Positions 28,632 through 40,758 of a DNA stretch of 64,000 nucleotides are shown here, piece by piece. Position numbers and translations under genes: made by a program. The notes beneath the pieces are model-generated. The model was not told where the DNA came from. It was given only the letters and a program-made list of their open reading frames with translations, and made no database searches. Each line of letters starts with the position of its first letter. Position 1 is the stretch's first letter. The DNA is from Thiocapsa rosea (GTDB lineage: Bacteria; Pseudomonadota; Gammaproteobacteria; Chromatiales; Chromatiaceae): assembly GCF_003634315.1 (NCBI RefSeq), contig NZ_RBXL01000001.1:914501-978500 (forward strand). Direction: 5' to 3'.

Positions 28632-28824
28632 TTAAACCGCGCCCCGCGCGGCATGCGATGTTTTTGGACGGGATCGGCCCCGGCAGACTTAACGACCGTT
28701 GGAGCCGGCGCGGTTTAAGAATTTAAAAAATTGATTATTCTAAACCGCGTCCCCGCCAAGGGCCGTCGATGCACAAAAGGTCGAGCTCACTCAAAATCAG
28801 CATCTCGCTCTGGACGCGGTTTAA
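28632..28824. repeat. Composite of two intergenic modules (B + AT linker + C)
   Basis: Module B spans 28632-28718, the linker GAATTTAAAAAATTGATTATT follows, and module C spans about 28741-28824. It lies between ssb and rmlB, both on the minus strand. Its outer edge supplies the ssb TAA. Same structure as 3237-3430. Confidence 0.85.
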
Positions 28825-29333
28825 AACGGGATGTCGTCGTCGAAATCCGCCGCACCTTGGCTGCTGCCTCCGGGGCTACTGCCTCCCGACGACGGCGCCG
28901 GACTTGAGGACTGCGGCCGCCCGCCGCGCGAGGACTGATGGGCGGGCGCGTCGTCGAAGGGCACCGATGACCCCATACCACCGCCGCCCGAACGGCTGTC
29001 GAGCATCTGCATGGTCCCGTTGATGTCGACTATGATCTCGGTCGTGTAGCGATCTTGTCCGTCCTGACCCTGCCATTTTTTAGTGCGCAGCTTGCCTTCG
29101 ACATAGATCTTCGACCCCTTGTGCAGATACTGCTTGACGATCTCGGCGATCTTGCCGAAGAACACGACGTTGTGCCACTCGGTGCGCTCCTGTCTCTCGC
29201 CCGTGTTCTTATCCTTCCAGGTCTCGCTTGTTGCGATGCGGATATTCGCCACCGCATCGCCGCTCGGCATGTAACGCACCTCCGGATCAGCCCCGAGGTT
29301 GCCGATGAGAATTACCTTGTTGACGCCTGCCAT
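28821..29333 (-). CDS. ssb: Single-stranded DNA-binding protein
   Basis: A 170-residue SSB. The N-terminal OB fold ([45 protein letters not shown]) is followed by a Gly/Ser/Pro-rich linker and the conserved acidic tip DFDDDIPF, which recruits partner proteins. Start chosen at 29333 (MAGVNKV) with AGGACTGC upstream. The stop codon overlaps the end of a module C repeat. Confidence 0.96.
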   Translation of the reverse strand: MAGVNKVILIGNLGADPEVRYMPSGDAVANIRIATSETWKDKNTGERQERTEWHNVVFFGKIAEIVKQYLHKGSKIYVEGKLRTKKWQGQDGQDRYTTEIIVDINGTMQMLDSRSGGGGMGSSVPFDDAPAHQSSRGGRPQSSSPAPSSGGSSPGGSSQGAADFDDDIPF

Positions 29334-29411
29334 GCAGTCCTCCCGCTCCGCGCCATACGCGGGCGATTGTTGTCTCGCCAAAAAACACGCGGCCGACCCG
29401 GGCGTTTGTCC

Positions 29412-30794
29412 TCAGGCTCTGGCCGAAAATGTCTGCAATGTTGCCCAATCCAGTCGGCCACTGTCCACCTTTAGGTAGGCGACACCCTCGTCGAGCGCGA
29501 CGACGGCGTCCTCCACACCCGGGATGGCCAGCAGACGCGCCTCGAGACCCAAACCCTCGTCGCCCGGTCGATCGCCGAGCGAGAGGACATGGGCCGTCAG
29601 ATTCGCCGGCATCGCCATCGTGGCCGCCAGACCGATCCACACCAGCGAGGTCGCGGCCCCGACCAGATAGACGGCGTCCGCCCCGAAGCTCTGATGTGCC
29701 AAACCGCCGAGCAGTCCGCCCAAAAAAGCACCGATGAACTGCGAGCTGGAGAAGACCCCCATCGCCGTCCCGCGCGCACCGGCACGCGCGGCCTTCGAGA
29801 CCAGCGACGGCAGGATGGCCTCCATCAGGTTGAAGACGGTGAACATCACCAGCAGCAGGAACCCGACGACCCAAATCGACTGATTGAACAGGTAGAAGCC
29901 CACCATCGACGCACACATCGCCGTGACCGCACCGATCAGCACGGCCTTCACCTTGCCGCCGCGCTCGGCCATGATGATGAAGGGGACCATGATCACGATC
30001 GCGAGCAGGACAACCGGCAGATAGAGCAGCCAATGATCCACGGCCGCCAGGCCGGCCGATTCGATCGACAGCGGCAGCACTACGAACATGCTCACCATGG
30101 TGAGGTGCAGCAGGAAGATGCCCAGATCCAGGCGCAGCAACGTGGGGTTACCCAGCACGCCCGCGAACTGATCCATCACCGGCTGGGCCTCGCGATGGAC
30201 GCTGGAGCGTTCGGGCTCGGGCACGACATAGGCCAGCACCAACATGCCGGCGATCGCCAGAAACGCGGTCAGCCAAAAGATGCCCGAGATCCCGAGCCAG
30301 CGCGCCAAGGGCGGTCCGACCACAAGCGCCGCGGCAAACGACAGGGCGACGCTGATCCCGATCGCCGCCATGGCGCGCGTGCGCACCGCATCGCGGGTCA
30401 GATCGGCGGTGAGCGCAATGGTCGCCGCCGCGATGGCACCGCTGCCCTGAATCACGCGCCCCAGGATGACCAGCTCGATCTGATCGGCAAGGGCCGCGAC
30501 GACGCTGCCGATCGCGAACAACACCAGCCCCCCGTAGATCACGGGTTTGCGGCCGATCCGATCCGACAGCAGCCCGAGCGGGATCTGAAACAGCGCCTGC
30601 GTCAAGCCGTAGGCGCCGATCGCCAGTCCGACCAGCAAGGGCGTAGCGCCCTCCAGGTCGTGTGCATAGAGTGCAAAAACCGGCAGGACCATAAAGAGGC
30701 CCAGCATGCGCGTGGAGAAGATCGCGGCCAGACCGGCCGCAGCGCGCTTCTCCAGCCCGGTGAAGGCGACAAGGGGTTGATGAGACGGGGTCAA
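29412..30794 (-). CDS. MFS transporter, YajR-like
   Basis: A 460-residue major facilitator with twelve predicted membrane segments. The loop motif LLSDRIGRKPV between segments 2 and 3 is the classical MFS motif A. After segment 12 a soluble tail of about 65 residues (ARLLAIPGVEDAVVALDEGVAYLKVD) resembles the YAM ferredoxin-like domain of E. coli YajR. The substrate is unknown; drug or proton antiport is possible. It lies 78 bases upstream of ssb on the same strand. The frame begins at the Met at 30794 next to its own AT-poor promoter region. Confidence 0.88.
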   Translation of the reverse strand: MTPSHQPLVAFTGLEKRAAAGLAAIFSTRMLGLFMVLPVFALYAHDLEGATPLLVGLAIGAYGLTQALFQIPLGLLSDRIGRKPVIYGGLVLFAIGSVVAALADQIELVILGRVIQGSGAIAAATIALTADLTRDAVRTRAMAAIGISVALSFAAALVVGPPLARWLGISGIFWLTAFLAIAGMLVLAYVVPEPERSSVHREAQPVMDQFAGVLGNPTLLRLDLGIFLLHLTMVSMFVVLPLSIESAGLAAVDHWLLYLPVVLLAIVIMVPFIIMAERGGKVKAVLIGAVTAMCASMVGFYLFNQSIWVVGFLLLVMFTVFNLMEAILPSLVSKAARAGARGTAMGVFSSSQFIGAFLGGLLGGLAHQSFGADAVYLVGAATSLVWIGLAATMAMPANLTAHVLSLGDRPGDEGLGLEARLLAIPGVEDAVVALDEGVAYLKVDSGRLDWATLQTFSARA

Positions 30795-30928
30795 GGACGG
30801 TGGCCTGCGACGTCGATTCGGGGAAGACGCGAGTATAAGGGCTTGTCGGCGATCGTGCCCGATCGCGATTGACAGGGATCCTCCCGCAGACCAGTCTTCT
30901 CAAAACGAATTCCGCGGAGAAACACCGA

Positions 30929-31156
30929 ATGACGGCAGACATCGAAAATCTCGTCCTCGAGCATCTTCGCGCGATCCGAGCGGACATCGCAGACATCAAA
31001 CGCGAGGTGACCGCCAACAGTCTCCAGCTCTCGGCGATGGGGCAACAGCTCGCAGGACTCACGGCAGCGGTCTACGGCAGCAAATCGGACGTCGACGACA
31101 TCAAACGCCGCCTGGAACGTTTGGAGCGGCGATTGGAGCTTCACGACGAGCATTGA
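30929..31156 (+). CDS. Small coiled-coil protein
   Basis: A 75-residue soluble protein, almost wholly a heptad-rich coiled coil (LEHLRAIRADIADIKREV ... DDIKRRLERLERRLEL). The Met at 30929 has GGAGA 10 bases upstream. Such small coiled-coil genes are common near nucleases and toxin genes, but no partner is adjacent here: uvrA follows after 200 bases. No function can be assigned. Confidence 0.6.
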   Translation: MTADIENLVLEHLRAIRADIADIKREVTANSLQLSAMGQQLAGLTAAVYGSKSDVDDIKRRLERLERRLELHDEH

Positions 31157-31355
31157 GCGCTGCGTGTAGCCGCCGATGACACGGCGGCCATACCTGCCGT
31201 CGCATCTTCCCCGACACCGGGGGCCAGCCTTGGTCGCCGCCCCGGCACCATCCGCCGCAGACCGCCCGATCCGCGGCGGCGGATGGAGACGGTCGAGCGA
31301 TCTTTAAGGAATAATCGGGAATTGGCCGCCCACCCGCCGCAGGTCTCCCAGCCCC

Positions 31356-34181
<2,826 letters not shown>

Positions 34182-34482
34182 GTGGACGGATCGTGATTGC
34201 GGCCGTTGCGCCACACACCGGGCGCGGTGAGCTAGCAAGCCGCGCCGGATGTACAGGGTGCGGGTCGTTCCTCGCCGCACCCTGCGGACCGTTCCGACGG
34301 GAGGCCGCACATCATGGGCTTGGTGAACGAGCGATGCTCGAATTTCGGCAGGAGCCGATCGGCGAATCGAAGTAACCTATGGTCTGAAACGGCCAGAGGC
34401 GAAGCCGAATGAGAGTTGCATCTCCGGCGGTTCGACATCGACCGAGTCGCTGATGGCGACACAACACCTGGAGCCAGACTCA
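34182..34482. other. Intergenic region after uvrA
   Basis: About 300 bases. There is one GC-rich imperfect inverted repeat near 34245-34290 (GTGCGG ... CCGCAC), which could terminate uvrA. No gene or known repeat is recognised. Confidence 0.4.
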
Positions 34483-34750
34483 ATGAACGCAGTGTCAGAC
34501 AGCATCACGCCCCCTCTCGTACCTGGACGGCCGTATCACCGTCAATCCTGACCTCTGCAACGGACATCCGACCATCAGGGGACTGCGGATCACCGTCGAG
34601 ACGATCCTGGGTTTCCTCAGCGCCGGAGAGACACGGGAGGAAATCCTGAACCAGTATCCATCGCTGGAGCCAGCCGATATCGATGCTTGTCTGCGATTCG
34701 CTGCTGATTTGATGAGACACCGTTACGCGCTGAAGAGCTTGGCGCGATGA
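34483..34750 (+). pseudogene. Frameshifted DUF433 antitoxin-like gene
   Basis: From 34520 the frame encodes about 76 residues with DUF433 features (YLDGRITVNPDLCNGHPTIRG, LRITVETILGFLSAG, YPSLEPADIDACLRFAADL). This frame has no start codon after the upstream TGA. The only ATG (34483) opens a different frame (MNAVSDSITPP), so a one-base indel in the C-rich run at about 34509-34516 most likely broke the N terminus. The stop overlaps the next ATG (ATGA). DUF433 proteins are antitoxin-like partners of DUF5615 PIN-like toxins. Confidence 0.7.
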
Positions 34751-34896
34751 GGTTTCTGATCGACGCCAGTTCTCGAAAACCGTGGTCTGTCCCGAATGGC
34801 ACCCTGTTCCTATCCCGAACCCTCGTCACGTTACGCGACACCTTGCTGCCGCAACTGCTGAGTGGGGAACTTGCAACGTGCGAACATAAACTATGA
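34747..34896 (+). pseudogene. Truncated DUF5615 PIN-like toxin relic
   Basis: A 49-codon frame that begins MRFLIDA, the classical start of DUF5615 proteins, then loses similarity. The usual ~110-120 residues and later acidic residues are absent, so it is a truncated or internally deleted relic. It overlaps the DUF433 relic upstream and the ATPase gene downstream by 4 bases each, so the present 3' junction still permits translational coupling to ariA-like. Confidence 0.55.
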
Positions 34897-36188
34897 ACAC
34901 CTACTTCATCAGAAGTTTCGACGTTACAGGACTCTGGGGTTACAAGAACTACCCCATATTACTTCATGAAGACGTAAACGTGATCATTGGGCCAAATGCC
35001 TCGGGGAAAACGACCCTGATTAATATTCTATACGATACCCTCACCGCAAATTTCCCGCGCCTATGCCGCACGCAGTTCTCTGAAGTGGTCTTAGGGCTAA
35101 AGGCATTCGAAGGAAATGAGCGACGTGAAGTGCGGCTTACACAATCAGAACAAGATCTCACGATTCATATTGATAGACAGCCCTTTAACGTCCCACTCGC
35201 TCCCTTTCAGCAGTTTGGCGACGACCCAAGTTTCGCCGATATTCCACTTGAAATGGCGCGCCGCCATTTTGGGATTAAAGGCGACCTACGTCGTCTACAA
35301 AAAAGTCTTCGGGAGTTAGTCCCCGCGGTTTGGCTTCCGGTTAGTCGAAGACTTCCCATTGCAGAAGAAGAAGAGGTGGCGCGAAAGCGCTTGCATAGGA
35401 AGCCACTAGAGTCCGTTGATGAATGCCTTGCGGGCTTAGTGGATTCGTTGCAACAATATCGTCTATCGCTAAATACAGAGCTTTCAGAGTTAAGAAAAGA
35501 ATTCCAGCGTCACGCACTGGAAAACATTCTCTATGATAAGCAACATGATAGACTGCTGCTGAAACCACAGCAATCGATTGCGCCATCCGAGGGGGACAAG
35601 CAGGCGCTCCTTCAAGCGTTCCGCGATGTAGGGTTGGTAGACAGGAATATGGAGGAAAGGATTAACGATCATTTTGCTGCCGCAAAAAGGGCTCTGTCAA
35701 AGTTTACGTCAAGCCCAACCGAAATCGACATGGAAACGTTGATCATTATCCCGCTGATAAGTCGCACGCGATCGATCGTGACGTTCGCTCAGGAATTGGA
35801 GACTAAGCGTGAGAAGCTATTCTCTCCGCTTCACTCATACGAAAGGATTGTAAACTCCTTCCTAAGAGAGAAATCAGTCGACGTCTCTGATCGTGGAGAA
35901 TTGGTTATTTCCCCAAACAAAGCGCAACGGGGTCCGATTGAATGGCGCCATCTATCTTCCGGCGAAAAGCAGATATTGATTCTACTTACACAGGCGTTAC
36001 TGTCTGAAAAATCGCCAGTGGTTTATGTAGCGGACGAGCCCGAGCTTTCACTTCATGTATCATGGCAGGAGAAGTTACTGGGTTCACTGACGCAGCTTGC
36101 CGGGCGTTGCCAGTTTATCGTTGCAACGCACTCGCCTGATATCGCCGCCGGCTTCGGAAACAAAGTGATCGACTTGGCACGATTCTAA
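34893..36188 (+). CDS. ABC/OLD-type ATPase, PARIS AriA-like
   Basis: A 431-residue P-loop ATPase. Walker A GPNASGKTT lies at about residues 33-41, the ABC signature LSSGEKQ at about 352, Walker B VVYVADEPELSLH at about 374, and the H-loop ATHSPD near the C terminus. This order is that of OLD/RecN-like ABC ATPases. Its natural partner is the DUF4435 gene at 37614. Such ATPase plus DUF4435 pairs define the PARIS anti-phage system (AriA/AriB), which in known cases is triggered by phage anti-restriction proteins. Codon use and base composition are much more AT-rich than in the flanks, suggesting transfer. The TAA stop is also the left target duplication of the inserted ISAzo13 element, so the coding frame is intact. 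Confidence 0.75.
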   Translation: MNTYFIRSFDVTGLWGYKNYPILLHEDVNVIIGPNASGKTTLINILYDTLTANFPRLCRTQFSEVVLGLKAFEGNERREVRLTQSEQDLTIHIDRQPFNVPLAPFQQFGDDPSFADIPLEMARRHFGIKGDLRRLQKSLRELVPAVWLPVSRRLPIAEEEEVARKRLHRKPLESVDECLAGLVDSLQQYRLSLNTELSELRKEFQRHALENILYDKQHDRLLLKPQQSIAPSEGDKQALLQAFRDVGLVDRNMEERINDHFAAAKRALSKFTSSPTEIDMETLIIIPLISRTRSIVTFAQELETKREKLFSPLHSYERIVNSFLREKSVDVSDRGELVISPNKAQRGPIEWRHLSSGEKQILILLTQALLSEKSPVVYVADEPELSLHVSWQEKLLGSLTQLAGRCQFIVATHSPDIAAGFGNKVIDLARF

Positions 36189-37608
36189 GTAACCGTTCAA
36201 AAACAAGTTAAACATTTTAATAAGCGAACCCATTCGGATCGACAAGGTAGTTCCATTGTCCGTTCACGCAGTCATGGCGAATGAACCGATCCTTGACGTC
36301 GCGGAACGTGTCGGAGCACGTGCGCCCGATCTCGTAAGTTGCATCGAGGATCCGCGCGGTCACGTTCAACCCCGTTTGGGTGCGTGTCTGCTCGACGGTG
36401 CGCAGAGCCGTCTCCGGGCTGTCGAGCATGACCCCGCGCCAGGAGCGCTCGACCTGGCTGAACAGGCGGTGCTCGATGGGGTTCCACTTGGAGGTATAGG
36501 GCGGATAGTGGGCGATGCGCAGACGCACGCCCAAGCGCCGGGCCAGGTCGATCAGGTCCTCCTTGAAGCGCAGCGAGCGCGCGGCATTGGCCCCGCCGCA
36601 GTCCAACAGCAACAGCAGTTCGGTCGCGTTGGGATACATCGCCCGGAACAGCACCGTCCAGGCCAAGGCGATGGCGTCGCAGACGAAGGCGCTGGTCTCG
36701 CGCGAGGTCCCGAGCGTGATGAAGCCGACGTTGGCGCGCACGTCGTAGACGCCATGCGGCACCAGCACGCCGTCGGCGAGGTGGCGAAAGTCGTGATCGA
36801 AGACCGTTTGCGGTGCGGTGCTGTAGGACTGTCCCGGCCGATGCAGGGTGCCGAGCAACTCCTTCTTCTTGGTGTCGATACTGAACACCGGAATCCCGCG
36901 CCGACGCGCCAGACGGCGCAGCGCGGCGATGTGGCGGAACTGCTCGTCGCGCGCCTTCGGGTCGACCACGCCGGTGATCAACTCCTTGCGCAGGGCGCGG
37001 CGACGAAAGCCGGCCCGATCCAGCAACGCGGCGGCCGTATTGCGACTGATCTCGAACCCGTGCTCAAGCAGGCGATGGGCCAACTGCAGCGGTTTGAGAT
37101 CGGTCCAGCGCACCCGCTCGTCGGTCGGACTGCCGGCGCTATGGACCTCGAGCACCTCGTGCAGCGTCGATTCCAGCTGCGGTTTGCGTTCGGTGATCGG
37201 CGGACGGCCCCCGCCCGGGCGGCGCACCCGCTTGGCATCGCCGCTCGGGCGCCGCGGATGGTCCGGGTCGTCTTCGCGCAACTGCTCCAACTCGCGAATC
37301 CCGGTGTAGAGCGTGCGTCGACTCATCCCCAGCACACGCGCCACATAGGTGATGCCGCCGAAACCGATCTTCAGCGCCTCGATCGCCGCGTAGCGGCGGC
37401 GATGGTCCTCGTCCAAGGTGCGCGAGAACATCCGCATCGTCTCCTCGTGCGCTGCGCCGTAACCCGGAAACTCGTTCATGCTGCGACCACTCCCGTTCGG
37501 ATCATCGCCAGCGATGCTCGCAGCAGGTCGATTCTTTTTCAAGTGGGTGACGCTCTTCGTATACAAATGGCCCGAGATGAAATGCGTTACTTGTTAGTGA
37601 ATCGTTCC
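36189..37608. mobile_element. ISAzo13-family insertion sequence
   Basis: A 1420-bp element. The left end GTAACCGTTCAAAAACAAGTTAAACATTT and the right end read in reverse (GGAACGATTCACTAACAAGTAACGCATTT) share about two thirds of positions over ~29 bases, as imperfect terminal inverted repeats. TAA on both sides (36186-36188 and 37609-37611) is the probable 3-bp target duplication. Removing the element plus one TAA joins the AriA-like stop to the AriB-like ATG with only two bases between. One transposase gene, minus strand. Confidence 0.8.
36217..37479 (-). CDS. ISAzo13-family transposase
   Basis: A 420-residue DDE transposase. The N-terminal helix-turn-helix region (GITYVARVLGMSRRTLYTGIREL) is followed by the GGGRPPITERKPQL linker. 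The catalytic domain has FSIDTKKKELLG, LDCGGANAARS and YPPYTSKWNPIEHRLFS, matching the Rhodopirellula-type DDE domain of this family. The start at 37479 has GGGAGTGG upstream; a TTG at 37566 in the same frame is an alternative. It lies inside the terminal repeats and is antisense to the flanking defence genes. Confidence 0.85.
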   Translation of the reverse strand: MNEFPGYGAAHEETMRMFSRTLDEDHRRRYAAIEALKIGFGGITYVARVLGMSRRTLYTGIRELEQLREDDPDHPRRPSGDAKRVRRPGGGRPPITERKPQLESTLHEVLEVHSAGSPTDERVRWTDLKPLQLAHRLLEHGFEISRNTAAALLDRAGFRRRALRKELITGVVDPKARDEQFRHIAALRRLARRRGIPVFSIDTKKKELLGTLHRPGQSYSTAPQTVFDHDFRHLADGVLVPHGVYDVRANVGFITLGTSRETSAFVCDAIALAWTVLFRAMYPNATELLLLLDCGGANAARSLRFKEDLIDLARRLGVRLRIAHYPPYTSKWNPIEHRLFSQVERSWRGVMLDSPETALRTVEQTRTQTGLNVTARILDATYEIGRTCSDTFRDVKDRFIRHDCVNGQWNYLVDPNGFAY

Positions 37609-37613
37609 TAATT

Positions 37614-38495
37614 ATGTGTTTCTCAAGAACGCCCGGCGGCCTCGCGGAAAAGTGGAGATTCCATCAGGTTCCGACCATTTGGGTTGAAGGACCAACCGAC
37701 ATCTTTTTCTACGAGCCAATTACAGAGCAAATTCCCTGCCGCATGGAAGCTTTTCACGGTTCGGAGAATGCCAATGCGCTCATTCAAGCCCTGGTAGATC
37801 ACGACTACCCCTACCTCGTGATTCTGGATGGCGACTATAGGATATTGAAGCGCACAAAGGTGCCTCACCGTTGCGTCATTATTCTGGCGCGTTATTCGTT
37901 CGAGAACTATTTGTGGGAACATGAGCCAGTCAATCGAGCCTGCCTTCGGCACGCTCGATGCGGAGAGAACAAGGACTTGGTTGGAGGGGAGATGGAAAGA
38001 GTTGAAAAGCATCTTAGGGATGAATTGCTTCATGCAGTAGCCTTGGATATTGCGGCAAGAAGATCGCCAACTCCACCACGCGTTCTTCCGGATGCGATTG
38101 AACAGCTTGAGCTTACCCGTTCTGGACCAGACATTGATCCAGCAAAGATTTCTTCCCTTGTCGCATTGATCGAACCACAACTTGATCCAGTTAAGATTAT
38201 GGATGCGGAAGCGGAGCTAACTAGCTTTCTAGAAAAGCGCTGCATTACTCACATTCTCAATGGGCACCTCATTCTTGCCATCTTGAGGCGCTTGTTTATT
38301 CGGTCGGCTAAGAACGAGAGCGGTACTCCGTCCTCACTTTCCAATGATGCTCTTACTCAGCTGCTCGCCGATATTGTATGGAGGCGATGTCAGTCAGACG
38401 ATCACAAGCGCCTCAAGCGCGCTGTGCGAGCCAAAACACGGAAACTCTTGGCAAAGTATCCTGTGAATGCGCTGTCGTCGTCATCCATCCTGTAG
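37614..38495 (+). CDS. DUF4435 TOPRIM-like protein, PARIS AriB-like
   Basis: A 293-residue protein. The N-terminal half matches DUF4435: WVEGPTDIFFYEPI holds the acidic Glu of a TOPRIM fold, FHGSENANALIQAL follows, and YLVILDGDYRIL supplies the DxD pair. ARYSFENYLWEHEPVN is the conserved DUF4435 helix. The C-terminal half is helical. In PARIS the AriB partner is the toxic nuclease released when AriA senses its trigger. It begins just 6 bases after the end of the ISAzo13 element, and so is separated from its likely promoter upstream of the AriA-like gene. The frame is complete. AT-rich composition as in the AriA-like gene. Confidence 0.72.
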   Translation: MCFSRTPGGLAEKWRFHQVPTIWVEGPTDIFFYEPITEQIPCRMEAFHGSENANALIQALVDHDYPYLVILDGDYRILKRTKVPHRCVIILARYSFENYLWEHEPVNRACLRHARCGENKDLVGGEMERVEKHLRDELLHAVALDIAARRSPTPPRVLPDAIEQLELTRSGPDIDPAKISSLVALIEPQLDPVKIMDAEAELTSFLEKRCITHILNGHLILAILRRLFIRSAKNESGTPSSLSNDALTQLLADIVWRRCQSDDHKRLKRAVRAKTRKLLAKYPVNALSSSSIL

Positions 38496-38659
38496 AATGA
38501 GGGAAAGGGTTTAGGTTCAATTAAGTCTGCGAAAAGTGGCCAGATTTACCTTTGTTGCGGAAACCTGATCCGCGTGAACGGTCTTGGGTCAATACCCCAC
38601 CGAGCAGACCCGACGATGCGCCTTAAGGTGCTCCGAACCCGATCGTGTTCTTCCTGTAA

Positions 38660-39085
38660 TCATGGGCGTGCCCGTTGGCCCGCTGCCTGTCCGATGCGTG
38701 TCCAATCCCAGACATCGAGTTGATGCCCGGCAGCCTTGGCAAGATGTTTGTCGTTGGTAAAAAACTGCTCGCATTCGGATGTCAGTGCCGCGGCAAGGTG
38801 GAGCGCATCCGGTGTCTTGATACCGTGATCGATACGGAGGCGACTCGCGAGATCGAACAGCGAACGTTCGAAGGGGACAAGCAGGCAACTGTCAAAATAG
38901 CCGTCGTCGATGTTGATCAAGTCGTCTCGTTGATCGCGGACCGCTTGTAGCCTTGATTCCATGCGAACGAACTCGCTGCCGAACACCTCCTTGCCGGCGA
39001 TCAGAGCCTTGAGGTTGTCCTGCTGCTCCGGGGTACCTTCGATGAAATCGATCACGATACAGGTGTCGAGAAAGATGCGCCTCAT
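38660..39085 (-). CDS. PIN-domain toxin, VapC-type
   Basis: A 141-residue PIN ribonuclease toxin. The four acidic active-site positions are visible: FLDTCIVIDFIEG (Asp 6 and Asp 12), SEFVRMES, TPDALHLAAAL and FFTNDKHL. The start at 39085 lies 2 bases after the stop of the antitoxin remnant, as in an intact module. No frameshift or truncation is seen, so the toxin should be functional if expressed. Its antitoxin gene is split by an IS66-family element. Confidence 0.85.
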   Translation of the reverse strand: MRRIFLDTCIVIDFIEGTPEQQDNLKALIAGKEVFGSEFVRMESRLQAVRDQRDDLINIDDGYFDSCLLVPFERSLFDLASRLRIDHGIKTPDALHLAAALTSECEQFFTNDKHLAKAAGHQLDVWDWTRIGQAAGQRARP

Positions 39086-39233
39086 CGTCAGTTCCAACTC
39101 GGACGCTCAGCTTCAACTTGGGCAGCAATCGATCGGTGATCTCGCCCGGGTGAATTCTTGGGAAGTGTCGCGAGGAAAGCGTCGAGATTCCCCCGCACGG
39201 TTTCACTCTCGGCCTGCATATTCCTCTCGGTTT

Positions 39234-40758
39234 GTAACTGTTCAGGTCGGCTTGCCAAACAACACCCTGGGGCGGTAAGTTTGCGACATGCCTAAGCCGC
39301 CACCGACAACCGACCGCCCCGACAGCAAAGATGCCGAGCTGACGCGGTTGCGGGCGCAGAACGCCGAGCAGGCGAAACAGATCGCCGAACTGCTCCAGCG
39401 CATTCGCGATTTGGAAGCGCGCTTGGGCAAGGATAGCCACAACTCCAGCAAGCCCCCGTCCTCGGACCCGCCGTTCAAGAAACCGCCGCCGCGCTCGCGC
39501 CGCGTGCGCAGCGGCATGAAGCCCGGTGGTCAGAAGGATCATCCCGGCGCCACCCGAGCACTGGTCGAGGATCCCGAGCACCGCATCGTTGTGCCCCTGG
39601 AGGGGCTTTGCGGCTGCGGGCGCGACTGCGCCGAGCTGGCTGTCGAGGTCTTGCCCGAGCGCCGTCAGGTCATCGATTTGGTCGTGCGCCGCGAGGTCAC
39701 CGAGTATCGGACCGTGACCGGCGTGTGTAGCTGCGGCCAAGTGCATTGCAGCGCCTTCCCGGACGCGCTCGGTGCGCCGGTGCAGTATGGCCCCGGGTTG
39801 TCGGCCTTGGCGGTGTATTTGACGCATTATCAGCTCTTACCCTATCGGCGCAGCGCCGAGCTGCTCGGTGTCTTGGCGGGCATCACGCTCTCCCCGGCCA
39901 CCCTCGTCGGGATGGGTCGCGAGGCGGCGGCGCGCTTGGCGGCACCCGTGGCGGCGATCGGTCAATCCATCGTGCGCAGCGTCGTGGCCCATGCCGATGA
40001 AACGGGGATGCGCGTCGCCGGCGCCCTGCAGTGGCTGCATGTGCTGTGCACCTCGGTCCTGACGTTCTATGCCGTGCACGCCAAGCGCGGCGCCGAGGCG
40101 TTGACCGGCATCGGTCTGCTCGACGGCTTTCGCGGCATCCTGGTCCACGACCACTGGCGGGCGTACTTGAGCACCCCGGCACAGCACGCCTTCTGCAATG
40201 CCCATCACCTGCGCGAGCTTATCGCCCTGGCCGAAGCCGACCCCGTGCTGTCCTGGCCCAAGCAGCTGATCGCCTTGCTGTGCGAGGCCAACGACGCCAC
40301 GGTCGCCGCCCGCGCGGCCGGCCTCGAAACCCTCCCCGGCCCGGTGGTGGAGGGCTTCTTCACCCGTTACGACACCATCCTCGCCGAGGGGGCCTTCTTT
40401 CATCCCCAGCGCCTCCCGCCACCGGGCAGTCGACGACGGGTCAAACAGACGCCGGCCTACAACCTGGTCGCACGCCTGCGCACCCACCGCGACGAGGTCA
40501 TGCGGTTTGTCACGGACCTGCGCGTCCCCTTCGACAATAACCAAGCCGAGCGCGACCTGCGCATGCCCAAGCTCAAGCAAAAGGTCTCGGGCTGCTTCCG
40601 CGCGCCCGAAGGTGCCGCGGCCTTCGCCACGGTACGCTCCTATCTGTCCACCCTGCGCAAGCAGTCGATCGATCTCTATCCCGCCCTGGTGATGACCTTC
40701 CGGGGTCAGCCTCCGATGCCGCACTTGCCGTAAGGCAGTTGGCTACCTGAACAGTTAC
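39234..40758. mobile_element. IS66-family insertion sequence (single-transposase type)
   Basis: A 1525-bp element with terminal inverted repeats GTAACTGTTCAGGT at both ends. It is flanked by perfect 8-bp direct repeats CTCGGTTT (39226-39233 and 40759-40766), the target duplication size of IS66. Only the tnpC-like transposase is present (no tnpA/tnpB), as in the ISBst12 subgroup. The intact duplication suggests a recent event. Confidence 0.95.
39288..40733 (+). CDS. IS66-family transposase
   Basis: A 481-residue transposase. It has an N-terminal coiled coil (AELTRLRAQNAEQAKQIAEL), the KDSHNSSKPPSSD motif, a Cys-rich segment (CGCGRDC, CSCGQVHC) and the DDE catalytic domain (VVAHADETGMRV, ILVHDHWRAYL, AHHLREL). 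The conserved C-terminal FDNNQAERDLRMPKLKQKVSGCFR includes the final Glu. Full length and apparently active. It starts 54 bases inside the left end. Confidence 0.92.
   Translation: MPKPPPTTDRPDSKDAELTRLRAQNAEQAKQIAELLQRIRDLEARLGKDSHNSSKPPSSDPPFKKPPPRSRRVRSGMKPGGQKDHPGATRALVEDPEHRIVVPLEGLCGCGRDCAELAVEVLPERRQVIDLVVRREVTEYRTVTGVCSCGQVHCSAFPDALGAPVQYGPGLSALAVYLTHYQLLPYRRSAELLGVLAGITLSPATLVGMGREAAARLAAPVAAIGQSIVRSVVAHADETGMRVAGALQWLHVLCTSVLTFYAVHAKRGAEALTGIGLLDGFRGILVHDHWRAYLSTPAQHAFCNAHHLRELIALAEADPVLSWPKQLIALLCEANDATVAARAAGLETLPGPVVEGFFTRYDTILAEGAFFHPQRLPPPGSRRRVKQTPAYNLVARLRTHRDEVMRFVTDLRVPFDNNQAERDLRMPKLKQKVSGCFRAPEGAAAFATVRSYLSTLRKQSIDLYPALVMTFRGQPPMPHLP

Noticed and set aside
31157-31355. 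LexA box upstream of uvrA
   Set aside because: No CTGT-N8-ACAG match was found.
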